DNA of 64,000 nt from Rhizobium sp. BK313 (GTDB lineage Bacteria > Pseudomonadota > Alphaproteobacteria > Rhizobiales > Rhizobiaceae). Positions 1-8,017 of this stretch are shown piece by piece. The stretch's first letter is position 1; the number at the start of each line of letters is the position of its first letter. The translations under genes and the position numbers were made by a program. The DNA lies in the NCBI RefSeq assembly GCF_014193655.1, contig NZ_JACHZQ010000007.1, positions 124,001 through 188,000 of the forward strand, given 5' to 3'. The notes under the pieces are model-generated. The model was not told the origin of the DNA. It made no database searches and worked only from the letters and a program-made list of their open reading frames with translations.

Positions 1-1170
1 CTGCGACAGCACGTTGCCACCGTTCAGAACACGAACGACGCCGTCGTCGATCTTGACAGTCACTTCGTCATCAGTCGGGCCATGGATCAGGGCGTTTTCG
101 ATCAGGTTGCGCATGACGATGGCGAAGGCGTCGATATCGACGTTGCGGATCAGCTCTTCGTCCGCCCCGTTTTCCAGGAGAATGCGGCCGGCCGTGCCGC
201 TGTCTCGGTCGTAATCGCCGATGATGGTTTCGATGACGGCAATCAGATCGGCGGGCTTGTCTCCGGCGCCAATACCGGCCTGGGCGCGGGAGAGTTGCAG
301 CAGTTTCTCCGCCAGCCGGCCGAGATTGGAGAGCGAGGTCTCGATCCGTCCGGCACGTTCTGCAAGCGCCCCTTGTGGTAGTTCGGCGATCAGACGCTGT
401 GTCTGGGCGAGCGCGCCCGCGATCGGCGTGCGCAGCTCATGGGCGCTGTTGGCGGTGAATTCCCGTTCGGCTTCGAGAGCGGAGCGCAGACGGCCGAGCA
501 GCAGATTGACGGAACGGGCGATCGGTCGAAGTTCGAGCGGCAGCGTGTCGCTCTCCAACGGGGCCATGTTGCCGCCGTCCTTGGTGGCTATTTCCGACCG
601 CAACCGGTCGATCGGCCGAAGAGAGCGGCCGACGATGAACCAGATGGCGATGATGCTGCCCGGAATGAGGGCGAGCAGCGGCCAGAGCAGGGCGACACCG
701 CTCTCGCGCGATGCTTCCCGGCGGTTCTTGAAGGCGTCTGCGACATGCAGGAAGAGCGTGCCGTTCATCGAGGATTCGGTGTAGATCCGATATCGCGGCG
801 TGTTGTGGAATCCGATCTTCAGCGGCACATCGTAGGGCGTCTTCGGCGCATCGTGGGAGTGCAGGATGAGCTTGCCGGTCGCGTCGAGCACCTGGTAGGT
901 CAGGTATTCCCGGTTCAGCCCTCTCTCCATGTTTTCGAGGATTTGCGGATCGGCGGCAGGGTCGCGATCGGCGAGATCGTCGACCACCAGCGGCATCAGC
1001 CGTTGGGCGGTTTCCTGCAATGCGCCGTCGAAGGTCTCCGAGAGCTCGTGGTTTACCACGTAGACGCCGATCCCGACCGCGATTAGCCAGAACAGGACGA
1101 CTGTGCCGGTAAGCGCCGCGATCAGGCGGCGGGTGATGCTGGTGCGGTTGAGGCTCCTGCGCTGCGTCAT
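1..1170 (-). CDS. sensor histidine kinase (3' end outside window)
   Basis: Inner-membrane sensor kinase partner of the response regulator next to it. The 390 visible residues start at an ATG that overlaps the regulator stop as ATGA. Seen: membrane segment at about residues 17-39, periplasmic part to about 157, second membrane segment about 160-181, a HAMP-like linker, the H-box FTANSAHELRTPIAG with phospho-acceptor His244, and the N-box MRNLIENALIHG near 353-364. The G-boxes of the ATPase domain lie beyond the left edge, so completeness cannot be judged. The regulator type and short periplasmic domain resemble QseC/PmrB-like kinases; the stimulus is not visible. Confidence 0.9.
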   Translation of the reverse strand, partial: MTQRRSLNRTSITRRLIAALTGTVVLFWLIAVGIGVYVVNHELSETFDGALQETAQRLMPLVVDDLADRDPAADPQILENMERGLNREYLTYQVLDATGKLILHSHDAPKTPYDVPLKIGFHNTPRYRIYTESSMNGTLFLHVADAFKNRREASRESGVALLWPLLALIPGSIIAIWFIVGRSLRPIDRLRSEIATKDGGNMAPLESDTLPLELRPIARSVNLLLGRLRSALEAEREFTANSAHELRTPIAGALAQTQRLIAELPQGALAERAGRIETSLSNLGRLAEKLLQLSRAQAGIGAGDKPADLIAVIETIIGDYDRDSGTAGRILLENGADEELIRNVDIDAFAIVMRNLIENALIHGPTDDEVTVKIDDGVVRVLNGGNVLSQ

Positions 1171-1826
1171 CTCTCACCCAGGCAATAGCCGACACCGCGA
1201 GCCGTGCGGATGCGGTCCCTGCCGATCTTCTTGCGCAGACGGCTGACATAGACCTCCACCGTATTGCTTTCGATTTCCGAGCCGAAGGCATAAAGCGCTT
1301 CTTCGATCTGGTCCTTCGAGACGATGGCGCCCGGCCGCGCCACCAGGAGATCGAGAACCGCCCACTCCCGCCCGGTCAGCACGACATCCTTGCCGGAGAG
1401 CGAAATGCGGCGCTGCGGCAGGTCGATTTCGAGATCGGCAAAACGGATGGTCGGCTGCGGACTGCCGCTGTAGCGGCGGGCCACGGCCATGATGCGGGCC
1501 GAGAGCTCGCCAAGATTGAAAGGCTTCACCAGGTAATCGTCGGCACCGCTGTTCAGCCCTTCGATACGATCGGAGATCTGGTCGCGGGCGGTCAGAATGA
1601 TGACGGGTGTCTCATCCGGTTTGCGGCGCAGTTTCTTGAGGAAGTCTATGCCGGTGCCGTCTGGAAGCTGCAGGTCGAGCAGGATAAGGCCGTAATGTAC
1701 GGCGCTAGTGACCTCCGTCGCATCGGCAAGGTTTTTCACCCAGTCAATTGCATGCGGGGTCGCAGCGATATGGTCGCGCACCGCGCCGCCGATCGTGTCA
1801 TCGTCTTCGACCAGAAGAATCCTCAC
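1167..1826 (-). CDS. OmpR/PhoB-family response regulator
   Basis: Two-component response regulator of 219 residues, phosphorylated by the kinase encoded directly downstream. The receiver domain (about 1-115) has the acidic pocket at Asp8-Asp9, phospho-acceptor Asp51 in LILLDLQLP, the LTAR switch segment and the Lys of DDYLVKPF. A winged-helix DNA-binding domain fills about 125-217, ending in RTARGVGYCLG as is usual in OmpR-type regulators. The ATGA overlap with the kinase indicates translational coupling. The pair most resembles QseB/PmrA/TctD-type systems. The promoter must lie in the 230 bp before the fucU-like gene, which is transcribed divergently. Confidence 0.93.
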   Translation of the reverse strand: MRILLVEDDDTIGGAVRDHIAATPHAIDWVKNLADATEVTSAVHYGLILLDLQLPDGTGIDFLKKLRRKPDETPVIILTARDQISDRIEGLNSGADDYLVKPFNLGELSARIMAVARRYSGSPQPTIRFADLEIDLPQRRISLSGKDVVLTGREWAVLDLLVARPGAIVSKDQIEEALYAFGSEIESNTVEVYVSRLRKKIGRDRIRTARGVGYCLGER

Positions 1827-2056
1827 CTGTCCCTCGCAACTATCGCCGGTGCTTCAGTTAATGCCGCCGAACCTATCTGGTCAATAAAGGCCGAAATAAG
1901 CCACAATGAGAAGCACAGTTCTTAACCTTGGGTTCTCCGGCCGATAACGTTCACGGCGGCTATGGACAGAGACCGGAGCCGCGATTACTTCTTTGCTCCC
2001 AATGAAGAGCGCGGCTGTGGACTGCCGCCGATCAAAGAGCTGGAGGAGGCTTGTTC

Positions 2057-2512
2057 ATGCTGAAGGGAATTTCGCCGCTATTGAATGCGGATGTACTGCA
2101 TGCGTTGAAATCGATGGGGCACGGCGACATGCTGGCGATCGTCGACACGAATTTTCCGGCCGACGCAATTGCGCGCCAGACCAGGCTTGGTCACCTTCTA
2201 CGGATCGACAATGTATCGGCGGCCGAAGCCGTCGCGGCGGTGCTGTCGCTGATGCCGCTCGATACGTTCATCACCGACGCGGCGACGCGTATGGAGGTGG
2301 TCGGCGCGGCGGACGAAGTGCCGCAGGTTCAAGGGGAAGTGCAGGCTGCGATCGATCGCGCCGAGGGCAAACATTGGCCTCTGACGCCGGTCGAGCGTTT
2401 CGCCTTCTATGAGCGGGCAAAAACCGCCTATTGCGTGATCCAGACCGGGGAGCGTCGCTTCTATGGTTGTTTCACCTTGACCAAGGGCGTCATCCCGCCG
2501 GAAACCAAGTAA
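2057..2512 (+). CDS. RbsD/FucU-family sugar mutarotase
   Basis: Cytoplasmic mutarotase-type protein of 151 residues that would interconvert sugar anomers (FucU acts on L-fucose, RbsD on ribose). Seen: MLKGISPLL at the start, the MGHGD motif with the catalytic His near 23, and the C-terminal RFAFYERA and TGER..YG blocks, all shared with E. coli FucU. The ATG at 2057 was chosen because GGAGGAG sits about 9 bases upstream; an in-frame TTG at 2051 is worse placed. It precedes the SorC regulator by 55 bp and shares its direction, so it probably belongs to the polyol locus. The substrate is not determined by sequence alone. Confidence 0.85.
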   Translation: MLKGISPLLNADVLHALKSMGHGDMLAIVDTNFPADAIARQTRLGHLLRIDNVSAAEAVAAVLSLMPLDTFITDAATRMEVVGAADEVPQVQGEVQAAIDRAEGKHWPLTPVERFAFYERAKTAYCVIQTGERRFYGCFTLTKGVIPPETK

Positions 2513-2567
2513 CGCACCGCTTCAGCTCCATCTGGAACAAGAGGTGCTGTTTTTGCAAAGGAATGTG

Positions 2568-3521
2568 ATGGCCAGGAAGTTGGACTCCCAGGGGCGGCTT
2601 GACGACGCGGCGCGAGCCGGCTGGCTGTATTACGTTGCCGGGCGGACGCAGGACGAGATCGCCATTGCCATGGGAATCTCCCGGCAATCGGCACAGCGAC
2701 TGGTCTCGCTCGCGGTTGCCGAACGGCTGATCAAGGTGCGGCTGGATCACCCAATCGCGGCTTGCCTGGAATATGCCGTGGCGCTGCGTGAAAAATTCAA
2801 GCTGAGGCATGTCGAAGTGGTGCCGAGCGATCCGGACGGGACATCCTCTACCGTCGGTATCGCCGAAGCGGGAGCTGCCGAAATCGAGCGTTGGCTGAAG
2901 CGCAGTGATCCGATCGTGCTGGCGATCGGCACAGGTCGCACGCTGAAGGCCGCGGTCGATCAACTGCCGGTCATCGAGTGTCCGCAGCACCGGATCGTAT
3001 CGCTGACCGGCAATATCGGTCCGGACGGTTCGGCCGCCTATTACAACGTCATCTTCAGCATGGCCGACGCGATCAAGGCGCGGCACTATCCCATGCCGTT
3101 GCCGGTGCTCGTCTCCTCGGCCGAGGAACGCGAACTCCTGCATGCGCAGGCGCTGGTGCGCTCGACGCTCGATATCAGTGCGCAGGCCGACGTGACGTTC
3201 GTCGGTGTCGGCGAGATGGGCGTCGAGGCGCCACTTTGTCTCGACGGCTTTCTGGAGAAAGACGAGATGCTGGCGCTGATGAAGCGGGGAGCGGCCGGCG
3301 AAATCTGCGGCTGGGTCTTCGACGGCGATGGCAAGCTGATGTCGGACGCGATCAACGAGCGAGTCGCCAGCGCGCCGCTGCCGCCACGCGAAGCCTCATC
3401 CGTCATCGGAATCGCCAAGGGCAAACGCAAGTTCGAGGCCATCAAGGCGGCCGTTACTGGCCATCAGATCAATGGCTTGATCACCGACGAAGCGGTTGCT
3501 GAATTTTTGCTCAAAGTGTGA
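2568..3521 (+). CDS. SorC/DeoR-family sugar-responsive transcriptional regulator
   Basis: Regulator of about 317 residues. An N-terminal helix-turn-helix (AGRTQDEIAIAMGISRQS, about residues 21-40) is followed by a SorC-type sugar-phosphate-binding domain with features such as VLAIGTGRTLKAAV and the terminal NGLITDEAVAEFLL. The ATG at 2568 is preceded by AAGGAA; a GTG at 2544 would add eight residues with no better ribosome site. It lies directly upstream of the SmoE-like binding protein, so it is the obvious local controller of the polyol importer. Repeats of TGAGCAA/TTGCTCA over its stop codon and in the following gap are candidate binding sites. Confidence 0.88.
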   Translation: MARKLDSQGRLDDAARAGWLYYVAGRTQDEIAIAMGISRQSAQRLVSLAVAERLIKVRLDHPIAACLEYAVALREKFKLRHVEVVPSDPDGTSSTVGIAEAGAAEIERWLKRSDPIVLAIGTGRTLKAAVDQLPVIECPQHRIVSLTGNIGPDGSAAYYNVIFSMADAIKARHYPMPLPVLVSSAEERELLHAQALVRSTLDISAQADVTFVGVGEMGVEAPLCLDGFLEKDEMLALMKRGAAGEICGWVFDGDGKLMSDAINERVASAPLPPREASSVIGIAKGKRKFEAIKAAVTGHQINGLITDEAVAEFLLKV

Positions 3522-3630
3522 GCAAAAAATAACATCATAAAAACAAATAGATGAGCTGCATGTTCTGCAATGCAGCAACGAAACCGCATTGACATTTTGC
3601 AGGGAACGGTGAGTAATTGCTCACGAGCAA
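3504..3630. promoter_or_regulatory. cluster of TGAGCAA/TTGCTCA half-sites between sorC-type regulator and smoE
   Basis: A perfect 10-bp inverted repeat (3504-3513 and 3519-3528, TTTTTGCTCA / TGAGCAAAAA) spans the stop codon of the regulator. A second, near-perfect palindrome, GTGAGTAATTGCTCAC, lies at 3609-3624, and CGAGCAA follows at 3624-3630. The recurring TGAGYAA half-site suggests operators for the adjacent SorC-family regulator in front of smoE. The first repeat could instead be a weak terminator. Confidence 0.5.
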
Positions 3631-3666
3631 AGCGAATGCTCATATTTGATCTTCTGGGAGGAAGAT

Positions 3667-4983
3667 ATGAAATTGAAAACTTTCCTGCTGGGCGCATGCT
3701 CCGCACTGATGTTTGCTGGAATCGCGTCTGCCGAAACCCTCACGATTGCAACCGTGAACAATAGCGACATGATCCGTATGCAGAAGCTTACGGACGATTT
3801 CAAAGCTAAAAACCCCGACATTGACCTGCAGTGGGTCACGCTCGAGGAAAACGTATTGCGCCAGAAGGTTACGACCGACATCGCTACCAAGGGCGGCCAA
3901 TACGACGTACTGACGATCGGCACCTATGAAGTGCCGATCTGGAGTAAGCTCGGCTGGCTCGCGCCGCTCGACAAGCTTACTGCCGATAAGAACTACGATG
4001 TGGATGACCTTCTCCCGGCTATCCGCAGCGGCTTGACCTCGGACGGCAAGCTCTACGCTGCTCCGTTCTACGGCGAAAGCTCGATGGTGATGTACCGCAA
4101 GGACCTGTTCGACAAGGCCGGCTTGAAGATGCCGGATGCGCCGACCTGGGACTTTATCGCCGACGCGGCCCGCAAGATCACCGACAAGGACCATGAAGTC
4201 TACGGCATCTGCCTTCGCGGCAAGGCAGGCTGGGGCGAAAACATGGCGTTCCTGACGGCGATGTCGAACTCGTTCGGCGCTCGCTGGTTCGATGAAAAGT
4301 GGAAGGCACAGTTCGATCAACCGGAATGGAAGGATACGCTAGACTTCTACGTCAAGCTGATGAAGGACGCCGGTCCTCCGGGCGCTTCGTCCAACGGCTT
4401 CAACGAGAATCTCTCGCTGTTCCAAACCGGCAAGTGCGGCATGTGGATCGACGCAACGGTCGCAGCTTCCTTTGTTTCCGACCCGAAGGAATCGAAGGTT
4501 GCCGACAAGGTCGGCTTCGCTCTGGCTCCGGACAAGGGCCTCGGCAAGCGCGGCAACTGGCTCTGGGCATGGAGCCTGGCCATCCCGGCATCTTCGAAGA
4601 AGACCGAAGCTGCTGAGAAGTTCATCTCATGGGCAACCGGCAAGGAATACACCAACGTTGTTGCTCAGAAGGAAGGCTGGCTGAATGCACCTCCCGGCAC
4701 CCGCGCTTCGCTCTATGCGAATGCGGACTACCAGAAGGCAGCCCCTTTCGCGAAGATGACGCTCGACTCTATCAACTCGGCTGATCCGGCCCATCCGACC
4801 GTCAAGCCGGTCCCGTATGTCGGCGTCCAGTTCGTCGCTATCCCTGAGTTCCAGGGCATCGGCACTGCCGTCGGCCAGCAGTTCTCCGCTGCCCTTGCCG
4901 GCCAGATCTCCGTCGATGCCGCACTCAAGGCCGCACAGCAACTGACCACCCGTGAAATGACCAAGGCTGGTTATCCGAAATAA
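3667..4983 (+). CDS. smoE: polyol (sorbitol/mannitol) ABC transporter substrate-binding protein
   Basis: Periplasmic binding protein of 438 residues for a CUT1-type importer. It has a typical signal peptide (KLK, hydrophobic stretch, predicted cleavage after ASA22) and family-1 extracellular solute-binding features such as YAAPFYGESSMVMYRKDLF and GKCGMWIDATVAASF. The ATG at 3667 follows GGGAGGAAGAT; the longer reading from 3646 lacks a ribosome site and would bury the signal peptide. The gene begins an operon with two permeases, an ATPase and a mannitol-type dehydrogenase, the arrangement known as smoEFGK-mtlK in rhizobia. Two hairpins after the stop probably raise its expression relative to the downstream genes. 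Confidence 0.88.
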   Translation: MKLKTFLLGACSALMFAGIASAETLTIATVNNSDMIRMQKLTDDFKAKNPDIDLQWVTLEENVLRQKVTTDIATKGGQYDVLTIGTYEVPIWSKLGWLAPLDKLTADKNYDVDDLLPAIRSGLTSDGKLYAAPFYGESSMVMYRKDLFDKAGLKMPDAPTWDFIADAARKITDKDHEVYGICLRGKAGWGENMAFLTAMSNSFGARWFDEKWKAQFDQPEWKDTLDFYVKLMKDAGPPGASSNGFNENLSLFQTGKCGMWIDATVAASFVSDPKESKVADKVGFALAPDKGLGKRGNWLWAWSLAIPASSKKTEAAEKFISWATGKEYTNVVAQKEGWLNAPPGTRASLYANADYQKAAPFAKMTLDSINSADPAHPTVKPVPYVGVQFVAIPEFQGIGTAVGQQFSAALAGQISVDAALKAAQQLTTREMTKAGYPK

Positions 4984-5005
4984 GAAACCTCCCAAGGTAC
5001 GGAGC

Positions 5006-5080
5006 GGAGCGCCACGTAGCGCTCCCTCCCTTAGGTCGCCGAGTGCCCGAACTGCTCTTCGGCGGCCTATTTTATTTTAG
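5006..5080 (+). terminator. two hairpins after smoE, second with T-rich tail (attenuator)
   Basis: First hairpin: GGAGCGC (5006-5012), loop CACGTA, GCGCTCC (5019-5025), a perfect stem. Second: AGGTCGCCGA (5033-5042) pairs with TCGGCGGCCT (5059-5068) with one G:U pair and is followed by ATTTTATTTT. The position between the binding-protein and permease genes suggests a leaky terminator or 3'-end stabiliser. Confidence 0.7.
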
Positions 5081-5133
5081 CCGGTCCGGTCCACGGCCAT
5101 TTCCCCCTGCTAAAAGATAGGTCGGTGCTTGCC

Positions 5134-6006
5134 ATGGCAACGTTACACACTCGTTCCACCGCCCGCGTCATGATGGCGCCCTCGGTTTTGCTTCTCTTCG
5201 CGTGGATGATCGTCCCCCTGGTCATGACGATCTACTTCTCGACGCTGAACTACAATCTCATGTCTCCCGGTGCGCATGATTTCATCGGGTTTCTCAACTA
5301 CGAATATTTCGTCACCGACCCAGCCTTCTGGAATTCGCTGCTGGTCACGCTTCTGCTCGTGGGCGGCGCGCTGATCATCACGGTGGTCGGCGGCATTGCT
5401 CTCGCGCTCCTTCTCGATCAGCCGATCTTCGGCCAAGGCATAGTGCGCATGCTGGTGCTAGCGCCCTTTTTCGTCATGCCGACGGTCGCCGCCCTTATCT
5501 GGAAACATATGTTCATGAACCCGGTGAACGGGCTTCTGGCGCATCTTTTCAAGTTCTTTGGGCTCGATCCGCTGACCTGGCTGGAGACGGTTCCCCTATT
5601 TTCGATCATCATCATCGTCTCCTGGCAGTGGTTGCCCTTCGCAACCCTCATCCTGCTGACCGCTTTGCAGTCGCTTGATGAGGAGCAGAAGGAAGCCGCC
5701 GAGATGGACGGCGCCGGCGCGGTGTCGAAATTCATCTACATCATCCTGCCGCATCTGGCGCGTGCGATCACCGTCGTCATCCTCATTGAGACGATCTTCC
5801 TGCTCTCGGCCTTCGCCGAAATCCTCGTCACCACCAACGGCGGTCCGGGCACGGCAACGACCAACCTCACTTACCTGGTCTATTCGCAGCTCGTTCTACA
5901 GCAGGACGTCGGCGGTGCATCGGCGGGCGGCATCATCGCCGTCATTCTCGCCAATATCGTCGCGATCTTCCTGATGCGCGCAGTCGGCAAGAATCTGGAG
6001 GCTTAA
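5134..6006 (+). CDS. smoF: polyol ABC transporter permease (MalF type)
   Basis: Inner-membrane permease of 290 residues with about six hydrophobic segments, the first at about 16-37. The cytoplasmic EAA loop is EAAEMDGAGAVSKFIYIILP, which contacts the ATPase. The ATG at 5134 (MATLHTRSTARVMMAPS) was preferred over a GTG at 5125; neither has a strong ribosome site. It forms a pair with the permease starting two bases after its stop codon, so translation is probably coupled. Named SmoF by operon position and by the company of SmoE- and SmoK-like genes. Confidence 0.87.
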   Translation: MATLHTRSTARVMMAPSVLLLFAWMIVPLVMTIYFSTLNYNLMSPGAHDFIGFLNYEYFVTDPAFWNSLLVTLLLVGGALIITVVGGIALALLLDQPIFGQGIVRMLVLAPFFVMPTVAALIWKHMFMNPVNGLLAHLFKFFGLDPLTWLETVPLFSIIIIVSWQWLPFATLILLTALQSLDEEQKEAAEMDGAGAVSKFIYIILPHLARAITVVILIETIFLLSAFAEILVTTNGGPGTATTNLTYLVYSQLVLQQDVGGASAGGIIAVILANIVAIFLMRAVGKNLEA

Positions 6007-6007
6007 G

Positions 6008-6850
6008 ATGGCACGCAATATCACTACTCGGCGCAAGGTGGTTGTATCGGTGGTCGCCTGGGTCATCGCGATCCTCATCTTCTTCCCGATCCTCTGGACG
6101 TTCCTGACGAGCTTCAAGAGCGAAGGCGACGCCATCGCTTCGCCTCCGCAGTTTCTCTTCTTCCATTGGACGCTGGAGAATTATTTCGAGGTCCAATCGC
6201 GCTCGAACTATTTCCTTCACTTCGGCAACTCGGTCCTCATCGCCTTCGGTTCGACGATCCTCGGTTTGATCGTCGCCGTTCCGGCTGCCTGGGCCATGGC
6301 ATTTTCTCCGACCAAGCGCACCAAGGATGTGCTGATGTGGATGTTGTCCACCAAGATGATGCCGCCGGTCGGTGCCTTCATCCCGATCTACCTGCTGTTC
6401 CAGGCCTTCGGTCTGCTCAACAATCAGTTCGCCAGCCGTCTCGGCATGGTCGTCGTGCTGATGTTGATCAACCTGCCGATCATCGTGTGGATGCTCTATA
6501 CCTACTTCAAAGAAATCCCCGGCGAGATTCTTGAAGCCGCCCGCATGGACGGCGCGTCGCTGGCGAAGGAGATCATCTACGTGCTGACGCCGATGGCGAT
6601 CCCGGGTCTTGCCTCGACGATGCTTCTCAACATCATCCTCGCATGGAATGAGGCTTTCTGGACGCTGAATCTTTCCGCGGTGGACGCGGCGCCACTCAGC
6701 ACCTTCATTGCCTCCTATTCCAGCCCGGAAGGTTTGTTCTACGCCAAGCTTTCGGCAGCATCTACCATGGCGATCGCCCCGATCCTGATTCTCGGCTGGT
6801 TCTCGCAGAAACAACTCGTTCGCGGCCTCACCTTCGGCGCGGTTAAGTAA
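6008..6850 (+). CDS. smoG: polyol ABC transporter permease (MalG type)
   Basis: Second inner-membrane permease, 280 residues, with six predicted membrane segments. The EAA loop reads EAARMDGASLAKEIIYVLTP, and the C-terminus QKQLVRGLTFGAVK is characteristic of MalG-type subunits. Its start is one base after the stop of the preceding permease. It completes the membrane channel of the importer, and the ATPase gene follows after 11 bp with a GGAAGAG ribosome site. Confidence 0.88.
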   Translation: MARNITTRRKVVVSVVAWVIAILIFFPILWTFLTSFKSEGDAIASPPQFLFFHWTLENYFEVQSRSNYFLHFGNSVLIAFGSTILGLIVAVPAAWAMAFSPTKRTKDVLMWMLSTKMMPPVGAFIPIYLLFQAFGLLNNQFASRLGMVVVLMLINLPIIVWMLYTYFKEIPGEILEAARMDGASLAKEIIYVLTPMAIPGLASTMLLNIILAWNEAFWTLNLSAVDAAPLSTFIASYSSPEGLFYAKLSAASTMAIAPILILGWFSQKQLVRGLTFGAVK

Positions 6851-6861
6851 GGAAGAGAAAC

Positions 6862-7860
6862 ATGGGTAGCATTGTCCTGAAGAAGGTTTCTAAGGTCTTC
6901 GGCGAAGCCAAGGTCATCCCTTCCATCGACCTGGACATTGATGACGGCGAGTTCGTCGTGTTCGTCGGCCCCTCCGGTTGCGGCAAGTCCACGCTGCTGC
7001 GCCTGATCGCAGGCCTCGAAGATGTTTCCAGCGGCCAGATTTTGATCGACGGCAAGGACGGCACCAATCTGGCGCCATCCGAACGCGGCCTTGCCATGGT
7101 GTTCCAGTCCTATGCGCTCTATCCGCATATGAGCGTTCGCAAGAACATCGCCTTCCCGCTCAAGATGGCGAACATGCCACAGGCGGAGATCGACAAGAAA
7201 GTGGCGGAAGCGGCCCGTGTTCTGAACCTGACGGATTATCTGGAGCGCAAGCCGCGCCAGCTCTCCGGCGGTCAACGCCAGCGCGTCGCCATCGGTCGCG
7301 CCATCGTGCGCCAGCCCGCAGCTTTCCTCTTCGACGAGCCCTTGTCGAACCTCGATGCGGCATTGCGCGTCAACATGCGTCTCGAAATCAGCGAACTGCA
7401 CCAGCAGCTCAAGACGACGATGGTTTATGTAACGCACGACCAGGTCGAAGCGATGACCATGGCAGACAAGATCGTCGTCCTGAACCGCGGCAATGTGGAG
7501 CAGGTCGGCTCGCCGCTCGAGCTGTACCGCAACCCGCAGAACCTCTTCGTTGCCGGTTTCATCGGTTCGCCGAAAATGAACTTCGTCACGGGTGTCTATG
7601 CGCAGAACCTCGGCGCCCATACGATCGGTGTCCGTCCGGAACACGTGCTGCTGTCGACCACCGCCGGTGACTGGCAGGGCAAGGTGAATGTTGCCGAGCA
7701 TCTCGGCTCCGACACGTTCCTGCATATCGATGCCGATGGCATCGGCACCATCACAGCGCGCGGTACCGGCGATTTCCCGGCTCGCGCCGGCGATACCGTC
7801 TATCTGACACCCGACAAATCCCGCATCCACCGCTTCAACGAAAGAGGGCTGTCGATCTAA
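6862..7860 (+). CDS. smoK: polyol ABC transporter ATP-binding protein
   Basis: Cytoplasmic ATPase of 332 residues of the MalK/UgpC group. Seen: Walker A GPSGCGKST, Q-loop region FQSYALYPHMSV, signature LSGGQRQRVAIGRA, Walker B AAFLFDEPLS and the switch His in YVTHDQVEAMTM. A C-terminal TOBE-type regulatory domain starts near 235 (GVRPEHV). It is somewhat shorter than the usual 350-370 residues because this C-terminal part is compact. It is the fourth gene of the importer; 157 bp with two inverted repeats then separate it from the dehydrogenase. Confidence 0.9.
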   Translation: MGSIVLKKVSKVFGEAKVIPSIDLDIDDGEFVVFVGPSGCGKSTLLRLIAGLEDVSSGQILIDGKDGTNLAPSERGLAMVFQSYALYPHMSVRKNIAFPLKMANMPQAEIDKKVAEAARVLNLTDYLERKPRQLSGGQRQRVAIGRAIVRQPAAFLFDEPLSNLDAALRVNMRLEISELHQQLKTTMVYVTHDQVEAMTMADKIVVLNRGNVEQVGSPLELYRNPQNLFVAGFIGSPKMNFVTGVYAQNLGAHTIGVRPEHVLLSTTAGDWQGKVNVAEHLGSDTFLHIDADGIGTITARGTGDFPARAGDTVYLTPDKSRIHRFNERGLSI

Positions 7861-7914
7861 ATCGCACACCTTCGCCGAGCTCGACCCACGCAGGCACGGC
7901 GAGCGCCATTTAAG

Positions 7915-7987
7915 CCTGGGCCCGCATCTGCCCATACAGGTAGGCCCAGGTCATCCTAGCCGGAGAGGTATTCCCCAAACTCTCCGG
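7915..7987 (+). other. two inverted repeats between smoK and the dehydrogenase
   Basis: CCTGGGCC (7915-7922) pairs with GGCCCAGG (7943-7950), and CCGGAGAG (7960-7967) pairs with CTCTCCGG (7980-7987); both stems are perfect 8-mers. There is no T-run, so these look like mRNA-processing or stability hairpins inside the operon rather than a terminator. Confidence 0.5.
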
Positions 7988-8017
7988 AGCAAAAGACCTT
8001 TCAGAAGGACTTGAGAC

